Source: Dietzia aurantiaca
GTDB lineage: Bacteria; Actinomycetota; Actinomycetes; Mycobacteriales; Mycobacteriaceae
NCBI RefSeq assembly: GCF_021033825.1
Contig: NZ_JAIFXZ010000001.1
Location: forward strand, 62,001 to 126,000
Reading direction: 5' to 3'
DNA length: 64,000 nucleotides
Shown: positions 52,346 to 64,000 of the stretch, in pieces
Position numbering within the stretch: the stretch's first letter is position 1
Layout of the letters: each line of letters starts with the position of its first letter
Made by a program: the position numbers and the translations under genes
The notes under the pieces: model-generated
The model's input: the letters and a program-made list of their open reading frames with translations, nothing else
Database searches by the model: none
What the model was told of the DNA's origin: nothing

Positions 52346-53192
52346 CGCCGATTCCCAGCTTCCCGGCGAGGCGGTCGATGTAGCCGAGCACCTCGTCCTC
52401 GGAGCGGTCCGGCGTGCCGTAGACGAGTTCGTGGACGCCGAGCTCGCGATACATCTCGATCTTCTCGGGCTCTGGTTTCCCGTCCAGGACGACGATGTAC
52501 GGCTCACCCTCACGACCCGCCTCGGCCCACACTTCGCGGAGCTTTCGGACGCTTCCGGAGATGTCCTGCGAGATCGGCGTGGTCATCCACCCGTCGGCGC
52601 TGCGGCAGATCCACTTGAAGTTCTTCTCGTTGCCCGCCGCCCCCACCAGGGTGAGCGGGCCCGGCTTGCGCGCGGTCTTGGGCCAGGCCCAGCTGGGACC
52701 GAAGTCCACGAACTCGCCGTGGTACTCGGCCTCGTCGTGGGTCCACAGCTCGCGCATCGCCTCGAGGTACTCGCGGAGCATGGTGCGGCGGCGCCCGGGT
52801 GGCACGCTGTGGTCGGCCATCTCGTCCAGGTTCCAGCCGTAGCCCACGCCGAGGACGGTGCGGCCGTCGGAGAGGTTGTCGACGGTGGCGATGGACTTGG
52901 CCAGCGTGATGGGATCGCTCTCGACCGGGATCGACACGGCGGTGCCCAGCCGGATCGTCCGGGTGACGGCCGCGACCGCCCCCAGTGCGACCCACGGGTC
53001 CAGGGTCCGGCAGTAGCGCTCATCGGGCAGCTCGGCACCGCCGGTGCCGGGGTGGGCCGCGTCGCGGCGGACCGGGATATGTGTGTGTTCGGGCACGTAG
53101 AACGCGGAGAAACCGGCCCGCTCGGCCGCGACGGCCGCGGTGGTCGGCCGAATCCCCCGGTCACTGGTGAACAGGGTCAGTCCGAACTCCAT
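52335..53192 (-). CDS. LLM-class F420-dependent oxidoreductase
   Basis: 285-residue luciferase-like (TIM-barrel) oxidoreductase. MEFGLTLFTSDRGIRPTTAA at the start, FYVPEHTHIPVRRD, ARTIRLGT-type TRTIRLGTAVSIPVESDP and VLGVGYGWNLDEMADHSVPP are typical of actinobacterial F420-dependent family members (TIGR03619 type). Cofactor F420 rather than FMN is inferred from family. It implies the host makes F420, as mycobacteria and relatives do. Start ATG 53192. Substrate unknown. Confidence 0.87.
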   Translation of the reverse strand: MEFGLTLFTSDRGIRPTTAAVAAERAGFSAFYVPEHTHIPVRRDAAHPGTGGAELPDERYCRTLDPWVALGAVAAVTRTIRLGTAVSIPVESDPITLAKSIATVDNLSDGRTVLGVGYGWNLDEMADHSVPPGRRRTMLREYLEAMRELWTHDEAEYHGEFVDFGPSWAWPKTARKPGPLTLVGAAGNEKNFKWICRSADGWMTTPISQDISGSVRKLREVWAEAGREGEPYIVVLDGKPEPEKIEMYRELGVHELVYGTPDRSEDEVLGYIDRLAGKLGIGADA

Positions 53193-53268
53193 GCGTGCTC
53201 CCTCGTGCGCGGCCCCCGCCTTGCAAGACACCCGACCAGACAGGTGTCCATCGACGGCTGCCGAAAGA

Positions 53269-54546
53269 CTATCGCACGGAGTACTCGGATGGGCGGGCTT
53301 CGCCGACCGCACCCTCGGCCGCCTCGCGCGATGCCCCGTTGCGCGATGCCCCGTCGACGGGCCCGACGTTCGGCGAAGCGCCCGACGCGCAGTCGGCCGC
53401 GGTGTCACCCTCGCAGGTGGCCGGGTCGCCCGGCCGCGACCGCAGCCGCTGCATCGTGTGATCGGCAACGTAGCGGAAGATCTCGTTACCCGGCGTGGTG
53501 CGCGAGAGCGCATCCGCGGCCAGCAGCACCACCGCGCCGGTCCACGTGCTCAGCTCGACCGGCCAGCGCTTGCCGTCCGCGAAGACCAGGCCGGTCCAGT
53601 AGGAACCGTCCGCCTCTCGCAGGTGCTGCATGTTCGTGAACTGCTCCAGCGCCTGCTCGTGACGGCCGGCGGCCTCGAGCGCGAGCACGAACTCACACGT
53701 CTCGGCGCCGGTCACCCACGGGCGGTGGTCGACGCACCGGATCCCCAGGCCGTCCACCACGAAATCGCCCCACCGGGCGTCGATCCGTTGCTGTGCCTGC
53801 TCGCCCACCATCACGCCGGTCAGCACCGGGTAGAACCAGTCCATCGAGAACTCGGTTTTGGGCGTGAACAGCTCCGGGTGCGCGCGCAGCGCGTGCCCCA
53901 GCCGGTCGGCGGCCAGGTCCCATTCCGGGGCGCTCTCACCGAGCTCCTCCGCGATCGCTACTCCGCACCGCAGGGCGTGGTGGATACTCGAGGACCCGGT
54001 GATCAGCGCCTCGTCGCAGAAGCCACGCGGGCTGGAGCCCCACCACATCTGTCCCTGGGGGCCCTGATGGGTCAGCACGAGATCGAGGGCGCGACGCACG
54101 GTCGGCCACATCGACTCCAGGAAGTCACGTGCTCCGGTGACCAGGTGGTGATGCCACAGTCCCACCGCGATGTAGGCGCAGAAGTTGGTGTCCGTGTCGG
54201 CATCGGCGACCTCGCCGTCCTGCCACTTGATCGGCCAGGAGCCGTCGGCACGCTGGGTGTCCCGGAGGAATCCGAACGCGCGCCGGGCGGCCTCCCACTG
54301 TCCGGCGACCGTCAGCCCCATCGCGGACTCGACGTGGTCCCAGGGGTCGGTGTGCCCACCGGTGAACCACGGGATCTCCCCGCTGGGCTTCTGGACGGAG
54401 GCGATCCACTCCCCGGTGGCGCGGACCGCGTCCTCGTCCAGAACGCCCGGGACGCCGGGCACGAGCCGCGAACCCGCGGGGGCGTCACCGCCTACCGGGG
54501 CGCCCTGCGCCACGCCGTTACGGGAACCGATGTTCTGGGGCTGCAC
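53269..54546 (-). CDS. Alpha/alpha-toroid protein (prenyltransferase/terpene-cyclase-like)
   Basis: 425-residue protein of the actinobacterial group usually labelled prenyltransferase. It has repeated QW-type turns: QKPSGEIPWF (~52), QRADGSWPIKW (~98) and LREADGSYWTGL (~315), which mark the (alpha/alpha)6 barrel shared by squalene cyclases and some glycoside hydrolases. The region DTDTNFCAYIAVGLWHHHL lines the core. The last ~55 residues are low-complexity (Gly/Ala/Ser/Glu) and contain a 15-bp DNA tandem repeat at 53326-53355. Start GTG 54546, 6 bp after the methyltransferase stop. Either a prenyl-lipid or a glycan substrate is possible. Confidence 0.75.
   Translation of the reverse strand: MQPQNIGSRNGVAQGAPVGGDAPAGSRLVPGVPGVLDEDAVRATGEWIASVQKPSGEIPWFTGGHTDPWDHVESAMGLTVAGQWEAARRAFGFLRDTQRADGSWPIKWQDGEVADADTDTNFCAYIAVGLWHHHLVTGARDFLESMWPTVRRALDLVLTHQGPQGQMWWGSSPRGFCDEALITGSSSIHHALRCGVAIAEELGESAPEWDLAADRLGHALRAHPELFTPKTEFSMDWFYPVLTGVMVGEQAQQRIDARWGDFVVDGLGIRCVDHRPWVTGAETCEFVLALEAAGRHEQALEQFTNMQHLREADGSYWTGLVFADGKRWPVELSTWTGAVVLLAADALSRTTPGNEIFRYVADHTMQRLRSRPGDPATCEGDTAADCASGASPNVGPVDGASRNGASREAAEGAVGEARPSEYSVR
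53326..53355. repeat. 15-bp tandem repeat in the 3' end of the toroid gene
   Basis: GCGCGATGCCCCGTT at 53326-53340 is followed by an almost identical copy at 53341-53355. In protein terms it repeats NGASR/DGASR in the disordered tail. Confidence 0.7.
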
Positions 54547-54552
54547 GGACGA

Positions 54553-55272
54553 TCAGGCCTCCACGGGCTTACGAAGATAGAACACGATGGACTTGCCCAT
54601 CACCGGGTTGAGCAGCTTCTCGGCGGTCCGCGTGACCCACGGCCCCTTCATCAGGTCCCACACGAGCAGCTTGTGGTACGCCTTCGGCAGCGGATGGTCA
54701 TCCTTCTCCGTACCCACCGCGCACTTGAGCCACCAGTACGGGGCGTGCAGCGCGTGGGCGAATCCGGTCCCGGTGACCTCGAGGCCCGCGGCACGGAGCT
54801 TGTAGCCGAGTTCCTCAGCCGTGTAGATGCGGCAGTGGCCACCCGGGTTGGAGTGGTAGTCGTCCGAGAGCTTCCAGCACAGCTTCTCCGGCCACTCCCG
54901 CGGGACGGTCACCGCGGCGACTCCGCCCGGCTTGAGGATGCGGACCAGCTCGGCGATCGCCTTGGTGTCCTCCGGCACGTGCTCAAGCACCTCGGAGATG
55001 AGGACCAGATCGAAGGTCGCGTCGTCGTACGGCATCGCGAGCGCGTCGCCGGTGATGGCCTCACCCTTGGATTCCGGGAGCCCGTGCCCCTCCGCCTCCA
55101 TGGCCGCGAGCATGTCGGCGACCTGCTGCATCTCGTCCGCGTTCTGATCGAACGCGGTCACGTCGGCTCCACGCCGGTAGAGCTCGAAGGTGTGTCGGCC
55201 CAGGCCGGCCCCCACGTCGATGGCTCGCATGCCCGGGGTGACCCCCAGACGGTCGAAGTCAGCGGTCAGCAT
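54553..55272 (-). CDS. Class I SAM-dependent methyltransferase
   Basis: 239-residue methyltransferase. Motif I is AIDVGAGLGRHTFELYRRGA (~17-36), acidic motif II VTAFDQNADEM, and post-motif regions TFDLVLISEVLEHVPED and LKPGGVAAVTVP are canonical for UbiE/Coq5-like enzymes. The C-terminal half is Trp/Lys-rich (HALHAPYWWLKCAVG), perhaps membrane-associated. It overlaps the preceding GT4 gene by 7 bp. It would methylate a lipid or sugar made by this operon (inference). Confidence 0.88.
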   Translation of the reverse strand: MLTADFDRLGVTPGMRAIDVGAGLGRHTFELYRRGADVTAFDQNADEMQQVADMLAAMEAEGHGLPESKGEAITGDALAMPYDDATFDLVLISEVLEHVPEDTKAIAELVRILKPGGVAAVTVPREWPEKLCWKLSDDYHSNPGGHCRIYTAEELGYKLRAAGLEVTGTGFAHALHAPYWWLKCAVGTEKDDHPLPKAYHKLLVWDLMKGPWVTRTAEKLLNPVMGKSIVFYLRKPVEA

Positions 55273-56639
55273 GCGGCGTCCTCCTGCTCACGGATGTCGT
55301 ACGTGCCGGCGTCCGGCAGTACCTCGGGCACGTCAGCGGTGACGTGCTCGTCGATCTCGGCCTGATCCGGTCCGATGACCGGCCCGGCGGTGAAGTCCGG
55401 CGGCTCCTCGCCGCGGACCCGCGCGATGGCCGCCTGGTAGACCTCGACGGTCCGGCGCGCCACAGCCGCCCAACTGTAACGCTCCATGACCCGTTCGCGG
55501 CCACCCTCCGAGAGGCGCGTGCGCTCGGCGGGGTCCGCCAGCAGCGCGCTGATCTGCCGCGCCAACTCGTCCACGTTGCCAGGCTCGACCAGCCGGGCCG
55601 CACGATCGTCGGTGCCCACGACTTCCGGTAGCGCCCCGGCCCGGGTCGCGACGAGTGCGCAACCGCTGGACATGGCCTCCACCGCCGGCAACGAGAAGCC
55701 CTCGTACATGCTCGGGACGACAGCGATCTCGGCCGTACCCACGAGTTCGGCGAGCTCGTCGTCGTCGACCCCGGAGACCAGGTCCACCGCGTCCCGTAAC
55801 CCGAGTGAATCGAGGAGCTTGGCGGCCTCGCCCTTGCGCTTGAGCTTGGAGATCAGCGTCAGGCGCACTCCCGGGTGCTCCTCGCGGACCCTCGCCAGGG
55901 CGCGCAGGAGGATCGGCACGCCCTTGAGCGGCTGATCGGCGCTGGCCACACAGACCAGGCGACCCGGCTCGCGGTCGCGGCGGTCGTGGAAACGGTCCGT
56001 GTCCACGCCGAGCGGAATGGTGACGATCCGCTGCGGGTCCACTCCGAAGTCCGAGGCGATGTCGTCTGCCGAGTTGGACGACACCGTGATGATCTCGTGC
56101 AGCCGGCGGGAGACCTTGATCTGCATGCCCAGGAACCCGAACCACCGCCACGTGGTGAGTTTCTTACGCAGCGGCGCCTCTTTCATAGCCAACGCACGGT
56201 CCCGCGTGATCGGGTGATGCACCGTCGCCACCACCGGGAATCCGGCCTCCTCCATCTCGAGGAGGCCGGTACCGAGGCACTGGTTGTCGTGCACCACGTC
56301 GAAATCCGCGAGCCTGTCTTTGAGTGTCCGGGCGGCGCGGAGGCTGAAGGTCCGCGGCTCCGGGAATCCGGCGGTCCACATGGTGACGACCTCGAGCACG
56401 TCGATCCAGTCGCGGATCTCCCGCGGGTGCGGGGTGCGGAACGGGTTGGCGTCGTTGTAGAGATCCAGGCTCGGGATCTTCGACAGAGACGGCCCCGGGT
56501 CCAGCTCGGGGTACGGCTGACCGGAGAACACCTCGACGGTGTGCCCGAGTGCTGCCAGCTCACGACTGAGGTGACGGACGTAGACGCCCTGCCCTCCGCC
56601 GTGTGGCTTACTCCTGTACGAAAGCAGTGCGATCCGCAC
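55266..56639 (-). CDS. Glycosyltransferase family 4
   Basis: 457-residue GT-B transferase: RIALLSYRSKPHGGGQGVYV with the glycine-rich donor loop, VVATVHHPITRDRALAMKEA, VTIPLGVDTDRFHDR, and the donor motif PSMYEGFSLPAVEAMSSGCA (Glu-x7-Glu). The last ~40 residues are an acidic tail. GTG 56639 is preceded by GGAGGGAG ~10 nt upstream. It is the first gene of the three-gene operon after the rpoC terminator. The sugar and acceptor are unknown; the linked methyltransferase suggests a methylated glycolipid. Confidence 0.88.
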   Translation of the reverse strand: MRIALLSYRSKPHGGGQGVYVRHLSRELAALGHTVEVFSGQPYPELDPGPSLSKIPSLDLYNDANPFRTPHPREIRDWIDVLEVVTMWTAGFPEPRTFSLRAARTLKDRLADFDVVHDNQCLGTGLLEMEEAGFPVVATVHHPITRDRALAMKEAPLRKKLTTWRWFGFLGMQIKVSRRLHEIITVSSNSADDIASDFGVDPQRIVTIPLGVDTDRFHDRRDREPGRLVCVASADQPLKGVPILLRALARVREEHPGVRLTLISKLKRKGEAAKLLDSLGLRDAVDLVSGVDDDELAELVGTAEIAVVPSMYEGFSLPAVEAMSSGCALVATRAGALPEVVGTDDRAARLVEPGNVDELARQISALLADPAERTRLSEGGRERVMERYSWAAVARRTVEVYQAAIARVRGEEPPDFTAGPVIGPDQAEIDEHVTADVPEVLPDAGTYDIREQEDAAC

Positions 56640-56762
56640 GGTCGATCGTCTCCCTCCGGTCATCGGACGCCGCGGGCCGCTCGCCACAGGCGAGGCGGCC
56701 CAGGGCACGTCGGTCAAGTCTAGAACACGTTCGCCCCTGGCCAGAACGCGGCCGGGCTGACG

Positions 56763-56803
56763 CACCGGACCCCCGGGCACAGTGTGTGCTCGGGGGTCCG
56801 GTG
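56763..56803. terminator. Strong terminator after rpoC
   Basis: CACCGGACCCCCG at 56763-56775 pairs perfectly with CGGGGGTCCGGTG at 56791-56803, and the inner GGCAC/GTGCT extends the stem to about 18 bp with one G-U pair and a short loop. It lies 47 bp beyond the rpoC stop and should end the rpoBC transcript. Confidence 0.85.
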
Positions 56804-56849
56804 ATGGCGATATCGCTGGTGAACGGCTTACGCGCGCCCACCGACGTTG

Positions 56850-59800
56850 TCAGTAGCCCAGGTCGTCCAGGCGGACCGACGCGCCGGTGGCGTCGCCGAA
56901 ACCGTCCTCGGGACCGTAGAAGCCGTCGCCGTAATCCGGGATGGAGTACGCCGCTGCGCGGGCTTCCTCGGTGGGCTCGACCGTCGAGTTCCGGTAGCGG
57001 TTGATACCGGTACCCGCCGGGATGAGCTTACCGATGATGACGTTCTCCTTGAGGCCCACGAGCTTGTCCGACCGCTTGTTGATGGCGGCGTCGGTGAGCA
57101 CGCGGGTGGTCTCCTGGAAGGAGGCCGCCGAGAGCCACGAGTCGGTGGCGAGCGAGGCCTTGGTGATGCCCATGAGCACCGGGCGCGCCGAGGCGGGCGA
57201 GCCGCCCTCGGTGAGCACGCGACGGTTCTCCGCCGTGAGCTCCGCACGCTCGACCAGGGCACCGGGCAGGAACTCGGTGCTGTTCGACTCGCTGATGGCC
57301 ACGCGGCGCATCATCTGGCGGACGATGACCTCGATGTGCTTGTCGTGGATCGACACACCCTGCGAGCGGTAGACCTTCTGCACCTCGTCGACGAGGTGCT
57401 TCTGGACGCCGTTCGTACCGAGGATCGCCAGCACCTCGTGCGGGTCGGCGGGGCCCTCCAGGAGCGGCTGACCGCGGTCGAGGTGGTCGCCGTCGGCGAT
57501 CGGCCGCGACGAGCCGTCGTCGAGGTCGATGTGCGCGAGGCCCTGACGCTTGGAGAGCTTCTCGTAGACGATCTCGTCCGCCCCGTTGTCCGGGACGATC
57601 GTGATCGTGTAGAAACGCTCCTCCTCGTCGAGGCGGATCCGGCCGGCTTCCTCGGCGATCGGGGCCTTGCCCTTGGGGACACGGGCCTCGAAGAGCTCCT
57701 GGACTCGCGGCAGACCACCGGTGATGTCGTCACCGACGCCACCCTGGTGGAACGTACGCATGGTCAGCTGCGTACCGGGCTCACCGATCGACTGCGCGGC
57801 GACGATGCCGACGGCCTCGCCGATGTCCACCAGCTGGCCGGTGGCCATCGAGCGGCCGTAGCAGGTCGCACACACTCCGGTTCCGGTGGTGCAGGTCAGG
57901 ACCGAACGGACCTTGACGTTCTGCACGCCGGCGGCGATGAGCGCCTCGATGGTGGGGTCACCCAGGTCGGTGCCCGCCGCGACGATCACGTTGCCCGAGG
58001 CGTCCGTGGCGTCCTCTGCGAGCGTCCGGGCGAACGTCGAGGTCTCGACGTGCTCGTCCCGCTCGAGGTCACCGGTCGGGTTGCCCTGGACGTCCATGAC
58101 CGGACGGGCGATGACCGTCTCGACACCCTTGTTGGTGCCACAGTCGGTCTCGCGGACGATGACGTCCTGCGACACGTCGACCAGACGCCGGGTGAGGTAG
58201 CCCGAGTCGGCGGTACGCAGGGCGGTATCGGCCAGACCCTTACGGGCACCGTGCGTGTTCATGAAGTACTCGAGCACCGTCAGGCCCTCGCGGAACGAGG
58301 ACTTGATGGGCTGCGGGATGAACTCGCCGTTCGGACGCGTCACCAGACCCTTCATTCCCGCGAGCGCGCGGATCTGGGTCATGTTGCCGGCCGCGCCCGA
58401 CTTGACGATCGTCGGGATCGGGTTGGTGTCCGGGTAGTTCGCCTCCATGGCCTGGCCGATCTCGTCGGTGGCCTCCTGCCAGAGCTTGACGAGGTCGCTC
58501 TTGCGCTCCTCGTCGGTGATCTTGCCCAGGTCGAACTGCGACTCGAGGCGCGCGGCCTTGGCGTCGTAGGAGGCGAGGATCTCCTTCTTGGCCGGCGGCA
58601 CGAGCACATCGGACATGGCGATGGTGACACCCGAGCGGGTGGCCCAGTAGAAGCCTGTGTCCTTGAGCTTGTCCACCGTCTGCGCCACGACGATCATCGG
58701 GTAGCGCTCGGCCAGATCGTTGATGATGACGGCCTGACGCTTCTTCGGCATCTGCTCGTTGACGAACGGGTAGTCCGTCGGGAGCAGCTCGTTGAACAAG
58801 ACGCGACCCAGTGTGGTCTCGGTGATCCACTCCTGGCCGGGGGTCCAGCCCTCGGGGAACTTCTCGGCCTCGATCTCGGCGGACGGACGCTGATGCGTCA
58901 GACGCATCTGGACCGGCGCGTGGATGTCGAGCACACCGAGGTCAACGGCCATGATGGCCTCGGCCGAGGTCGAGTACACACCCTGGGCCGGCTCGTTCTC
59001 GGTGGCCGGCACGTGGGAGCCGGTCGCCCCCTCGTCGAGACGGGTCAGGTAGTACAGGCCCGTGACCATGTCCAGTCGCGGCATGGCGAGCGGACGACCG
59101 GACGCCGGCGACAGGATGTTGTTCGAGGCGAGCATGAGGATGCGGGCCTCGGCCTGGGCCTCCGCGGACAGCGGGAGGTGGACGGCCATCTGGTCACCGT
59201 CGAAGTCGGCGTTGAAGGCCTCACACACCAGCGGGTGCAGCTGGATCGCCTTACCCTCGACGAGCTGCGGCTCGAACGCCTGGATGCCGAGACGGTGCAG
59301 CGTGGGCGCACGGTTGAGCATCACCGGGTGCTCGGCGATGACCTCTTCGAGCACGTCCCACACCTGGTCGCGCTGACGCTCGACCATGCGCTTGGCGGAC
59401 TTGATGTTCTGCGCGTGGTTGAGGTCCACCAGACGCTTCATGACGAACGGCTTGAACAGCTCGAGTGCCATGAGCTTGGGTAGACCACACTGGTGCAGCT
59501 GCAACTGCGGGCCCACGACGATCACGGAACGACCCGAGTAGTCGACGCGCTTTCCGAGCAGGTTCTGACGGAAGCGGCCCTGCTTGCCCTTGAGCAGGTC
59601 GGACAGCGACTTGAGCGGGCGATTGCCCGGGCCCGTGACGGGGCGGCCGCGACGACCGTTGTCGAACAGTGCGTCGACGGACTCCTGCAGCATCCGCTTC
59701 TCGTTGTTGACGATGATCTCGGGCGCGCCGAGGTCCATCAGTCGCTTGAGGCGGTTGTTGCGGTTGATCACACGGCGGTACAAGTCGTTGAGGTCCGACG

Positions 59801-60809
59801 TGGCAAAGCGGCCACCGTCGAGCTGGACCATCGGGCGCAGCTCCGGCGGGATCACCGGGACGGCACCGAGCACCATCGCGGCCGGGTGGTTGCCCGACTG
59901 CAGGAACGCCGAGACGACCTTGAGGCGCTTGAGCGCCCGGATCTTCTTCTGCCCCTTGCCGTTGCGGATGACGTCGCGGAGCGACTCGGCCTCGGCCTCG
60001 AGGTCGAAGTTCTCCAGCAGCGACTGGATCGCCTCGGCGCCCATGCCGCCCTCGAAGTACTCGCCGAAGCGGTCATCGAGTTCGCGGTAGATGCCCTCGT
60101 CGACGATGATCTGGTTGACGTCGAGCTTGGTGAAGGTGGTCCAGATCTCCTCGAGACGGTCCAGCTCACGCTGGGCCGCTTCGCGGATCTTCTTCATCTC
60201 CTTCTCGCCGCCGTCCTTCACCTTGCGACGCTGGTCGGCCTTGGCACCCTCGGCCTCGAGCTCGGCCAGGTCGGCCTCGAGCTTCTTGGCGCGCGCCTCG
60301 ATGTCGGAGTCGCGCTCGTCCTCGATGATCTTGCGCTCCTCGACGACCTGGGCCTCGAGGGTGCTGAGCTCGTTGTGGCGGAGCTCGGTGTCGACATCGG
60401 TGATGACGTACGCGGCGAAGTAGATGATCTTGTCGAGATCCTTGGGCGCCAGGTCGAGCAGGTAGCCCAGGCGCGACGGAACGCCCTTGAAGTACCAGAT
60501 GTGCGTGACCGGCGCGGCCAGCTCGATGTGGCCCATCCGCTCACGACGCACCTTGGCGCGGGTCACCTCGACGCCACAGCGCTCACAGATGATGCCCTTG
60601 AAGCGGACGCGCTTGTACTTACCGCAGTAGCACTCCCAGTCCCGGGTGGGGCCGAAGATCTTCTCGCAGAACAGGCCCTCCTTCTCCGGCTTGAGGGTGC
60701 GGTAGTTGATGGTCTCCGGCTTCTTGACCTCGCCGTAGGACCAGTTACGGATGTCCTCGGCGGTGGCGAGGCTGATGACCAGCTCGTCGAAGTAGTTGAC
60801 GTCCTGCAC
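56850..60809 (-). CDS. rpoC: RNA polymerase beta' subunit
   Basis: 1319 residues, the normal length for actinobacteria. The catalytic Mg-binding motif [12 protein letters not shown] is present, as are the N-terminal zinc ribbon ([20 protein letters not shown]) and the second zinc site formed by ETDCGTNKG and [18 protein letters not shown]. The trigger-loop/bridge region [14 protein letters not shown]-like [20 protein letters not shown] is intact. The start is GTG 60809 with AAAGGA 7 nt upstream. It follows rpoB by 132 bp on the same strand, and both are probably transcribed together. It is the target region of lipiarmycin-type drugs. Confidence 0.98.
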   Translation of the reverse strand: MQDVNYFDELVISLATAEDIRNWSYGEVKKPETINYRTLKPEKEGLFCEKIFGPTRDWECYCGKYKRVRFKGIICERCGVEVTRAKVRRERMGHIELAAPVTHIWYFKGVPSRLGYLLDLAPKDLDKIIYFAAYVITDVDTELRHNELSTLEAQVVEERKIIEDERDSDIEARAKKLEADLAELEAEGAKADQRRKVKDGGEKEMKKIREAAQRELDRLEEIWTTFTKLDVNQIIVDEGIYRELDDRFGEYFEGGMGAEAIQSLLENFDLEAEAESLRDVIRNGKGQKKIRALKRLKVVSAFLQSGNHPAAMVLGAVPVIPPELRPMVQLDGGRFATSDLNDLYRRVINRNNRLKRLMDLGAPEIIVNNEKRMLQESVDALFDNGRRGRPVTGPGNRPLKSLSDLLKGKQGRFRQNLLGKRVDYSGRSVIVVGPQLQLHQCGLPKLMALELFKPFVMKRLVDLNHAQNIKSAKRMVERQRDQVWDVLEEVIAEHPVMLNRAPTLHRLGIQAFEPQLVEGKAIQLHPLVCEAFNADFDGDQMAVHLPLSAEAQAEARILMLASNNILSPASGRPLAMPRLDMVTGLYYLTRLDEGATGSHVPATENEPAQGVYSTSAEAIMAVDLGVLDIHAPVQMRLTHQRPSAEIEAEKFPEGWTPGQEWITETTLGRVLFNELLPTDYPFVNEQMPKKRQAVIINDLAERYPMIVVAQTVDKLKDTGFYWATRSGVTIAMSDVLVPPAKKEILASYDAKAARLESQFDLGKITDEERKSDLVKLWQEATDEIGQAMEANYPDTNPIPTIVKSGAAGNMTQIRALAGMKGLVTRPNGEFIPQPIKSSFREGLTVLEYFMNTHGARKGLADTALRTADSGYLTRRLVDVSQDVIVRETDCGTNKGVETVIARPVMDVQGNPTGDLERDEHVETSTFARTLAEDATDASGNVIVAAGTDLGDPTIEALIAAGVQNVKVRSVLTCTTGTGVCATCYGRSMATGQLVDIGEAVGIVAAQSIGEPGTQLTMRTFHQGGVGDDITGGLPRVQELFEARVPKGKAPIAEEAGRIRLDEEERFYTITIVPDNGADEIVYEKLSKRQGLAHIDLDDGSSRPIADGDHLDRGQPLLEGPADPHEVLAILGTNGVQKHLVDEVQKVYRSQGVSIHDKHIEVIVRQMMRRVAISESNSTEFLPGALVERAELTAENRRVLTEGGSPASARPVLMGITKASLATDSWLSAASFQETTRVLTDAAINKRSDKLVGLKENVIIGKLIPAGTGINRYRNSTVEPTEEARAAAYSIPDYGDGFYGPEDGFGDATGASVRLDDLGY

Positions 60810-60837
60810 GTAGGCGTCCTTTCCCGGGTGGGATGAT

Positions 60838-60878
60838 GGCGGGCCCCGCTCGGGGTGGGGCCGCTTGCGGGGCCCGCC
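60838..60878 (-). other. GC-rich hairpin between rpoB and rpoC
   Basis: GGCGGGCCCCGC at 60838-60849 pairs perfectly with GCGGGGCCCGCC at 60867-60878 over a 17-nt loop, in the 132-bp rpoB-rpoC gap. It could be a partial terminator, an RNA-processing site or mRNA stabiliser that sets the beta:beta' ratio. No U-tract follows. Confidence 0.55.
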
Positions 60879-60941
60879 GTGGTGGAACTGAATTCTTCGG
60901 GTGCGGTGCGGTGCGACCTCTCGGCCGCACCGCCCGCCTAC

Positions 60942-64000
<3,059 letters not shown>

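Noticed and set aside
56847-59483. 878-codon open frame on the plus strand
   Set aside because: It is antisense to rpoC; high GC keeps opposite-strand frames open and its protein is low-complexity Arg/Gly/Val without motifs.

Overview
The window is high-GC actinobacterial DNA. It ends in rpoC and most of rpoB, uses many GTG starts, and packs genes with ATGA/GTGA overlaps. Several blocks match the Mycobacterium tuberculosis gene order: the valine operon mmsB-acad-mmsA (Rv0751c-Rv0753c), the CYP51 operon with its TetR and divergent aldA operon (Rv0763c-Rv0771), and a MoxR/VWA pair (Rv0958/Rv0959). A mycolic-acid-type member of the Mycobacteriales (Dietzia/Gordonia/Rhodococcus-like) is the best guess; the genus is inference. 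I saw no tRNA, rRNA, CRISPR array, insertion sequence or prophage, and no gene-free stretch exceeds about 210 bases.

Layout. (1) 1-9005: acyl-CoA catabolism, with an acyl-CoA dehydrogenase (cut by the window edge), two AtuA-family proteins, a TIGR03084 protein, an acyl-CoA ligase, a succinate/acetyl-CoA CoA-transferase and a MarR regulator. Two operator-like palindromes lie in the divergent promoter at 3486-3646. (2) 9121-10548: an MHS-type transporter. (3) 10744-23013: a ten-gene minus-strand operon for a heptose-containing glycan. It holds HldE, a glycosyltransferase-GmhA fusion, a glycosyltransferase-GmhB fusion, two GT9 heptosyltransferase-like proteins, further glycosyltransferases, a carbamoyltransferase and a UDP-xylose-synthase-like enzyme. 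Divergent from it are a polysaccharide pyruvyl transferase and a CYP152 fatty-acid peroxygenase (to 25373). (4) 25478-31979: valine degradation with a LuxR/GAF regulator and a divergent medium-chain acyl-CoA synthetase. (5) 32030-44545: the CYP51 operon (SDR, FadD, unknown protein, NTF2-like, 3Fe-4S ferredoxin, CYP51, SDR, second P450, TetR) and the divergent aldA-SDR-dehydrogenase-CMD operon. (6) 44570-53192: assorted genes (methyltransferase, VWA/MoxR pair, YccF, AhpD-like, GNAT, pirin, SDR, F420-type oxidoreductase). (7) 53269-56639: a three-gene operon of an alpha/alpha-toroid protein, a methyltransferase and a GT4. (8) 56850-64000: rpoC and rpoB.

The strongest candidate for an undescribed system is the 10.7-24 kb glycan locus. 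It encodes every step from sedoheptulose-7-phosphate to nucleotide-activated heptose, two of those steps fused to glycosyltransferases, plus predicted carbamoyl and pyruvyl decoration, in an organism that should have no LPS.
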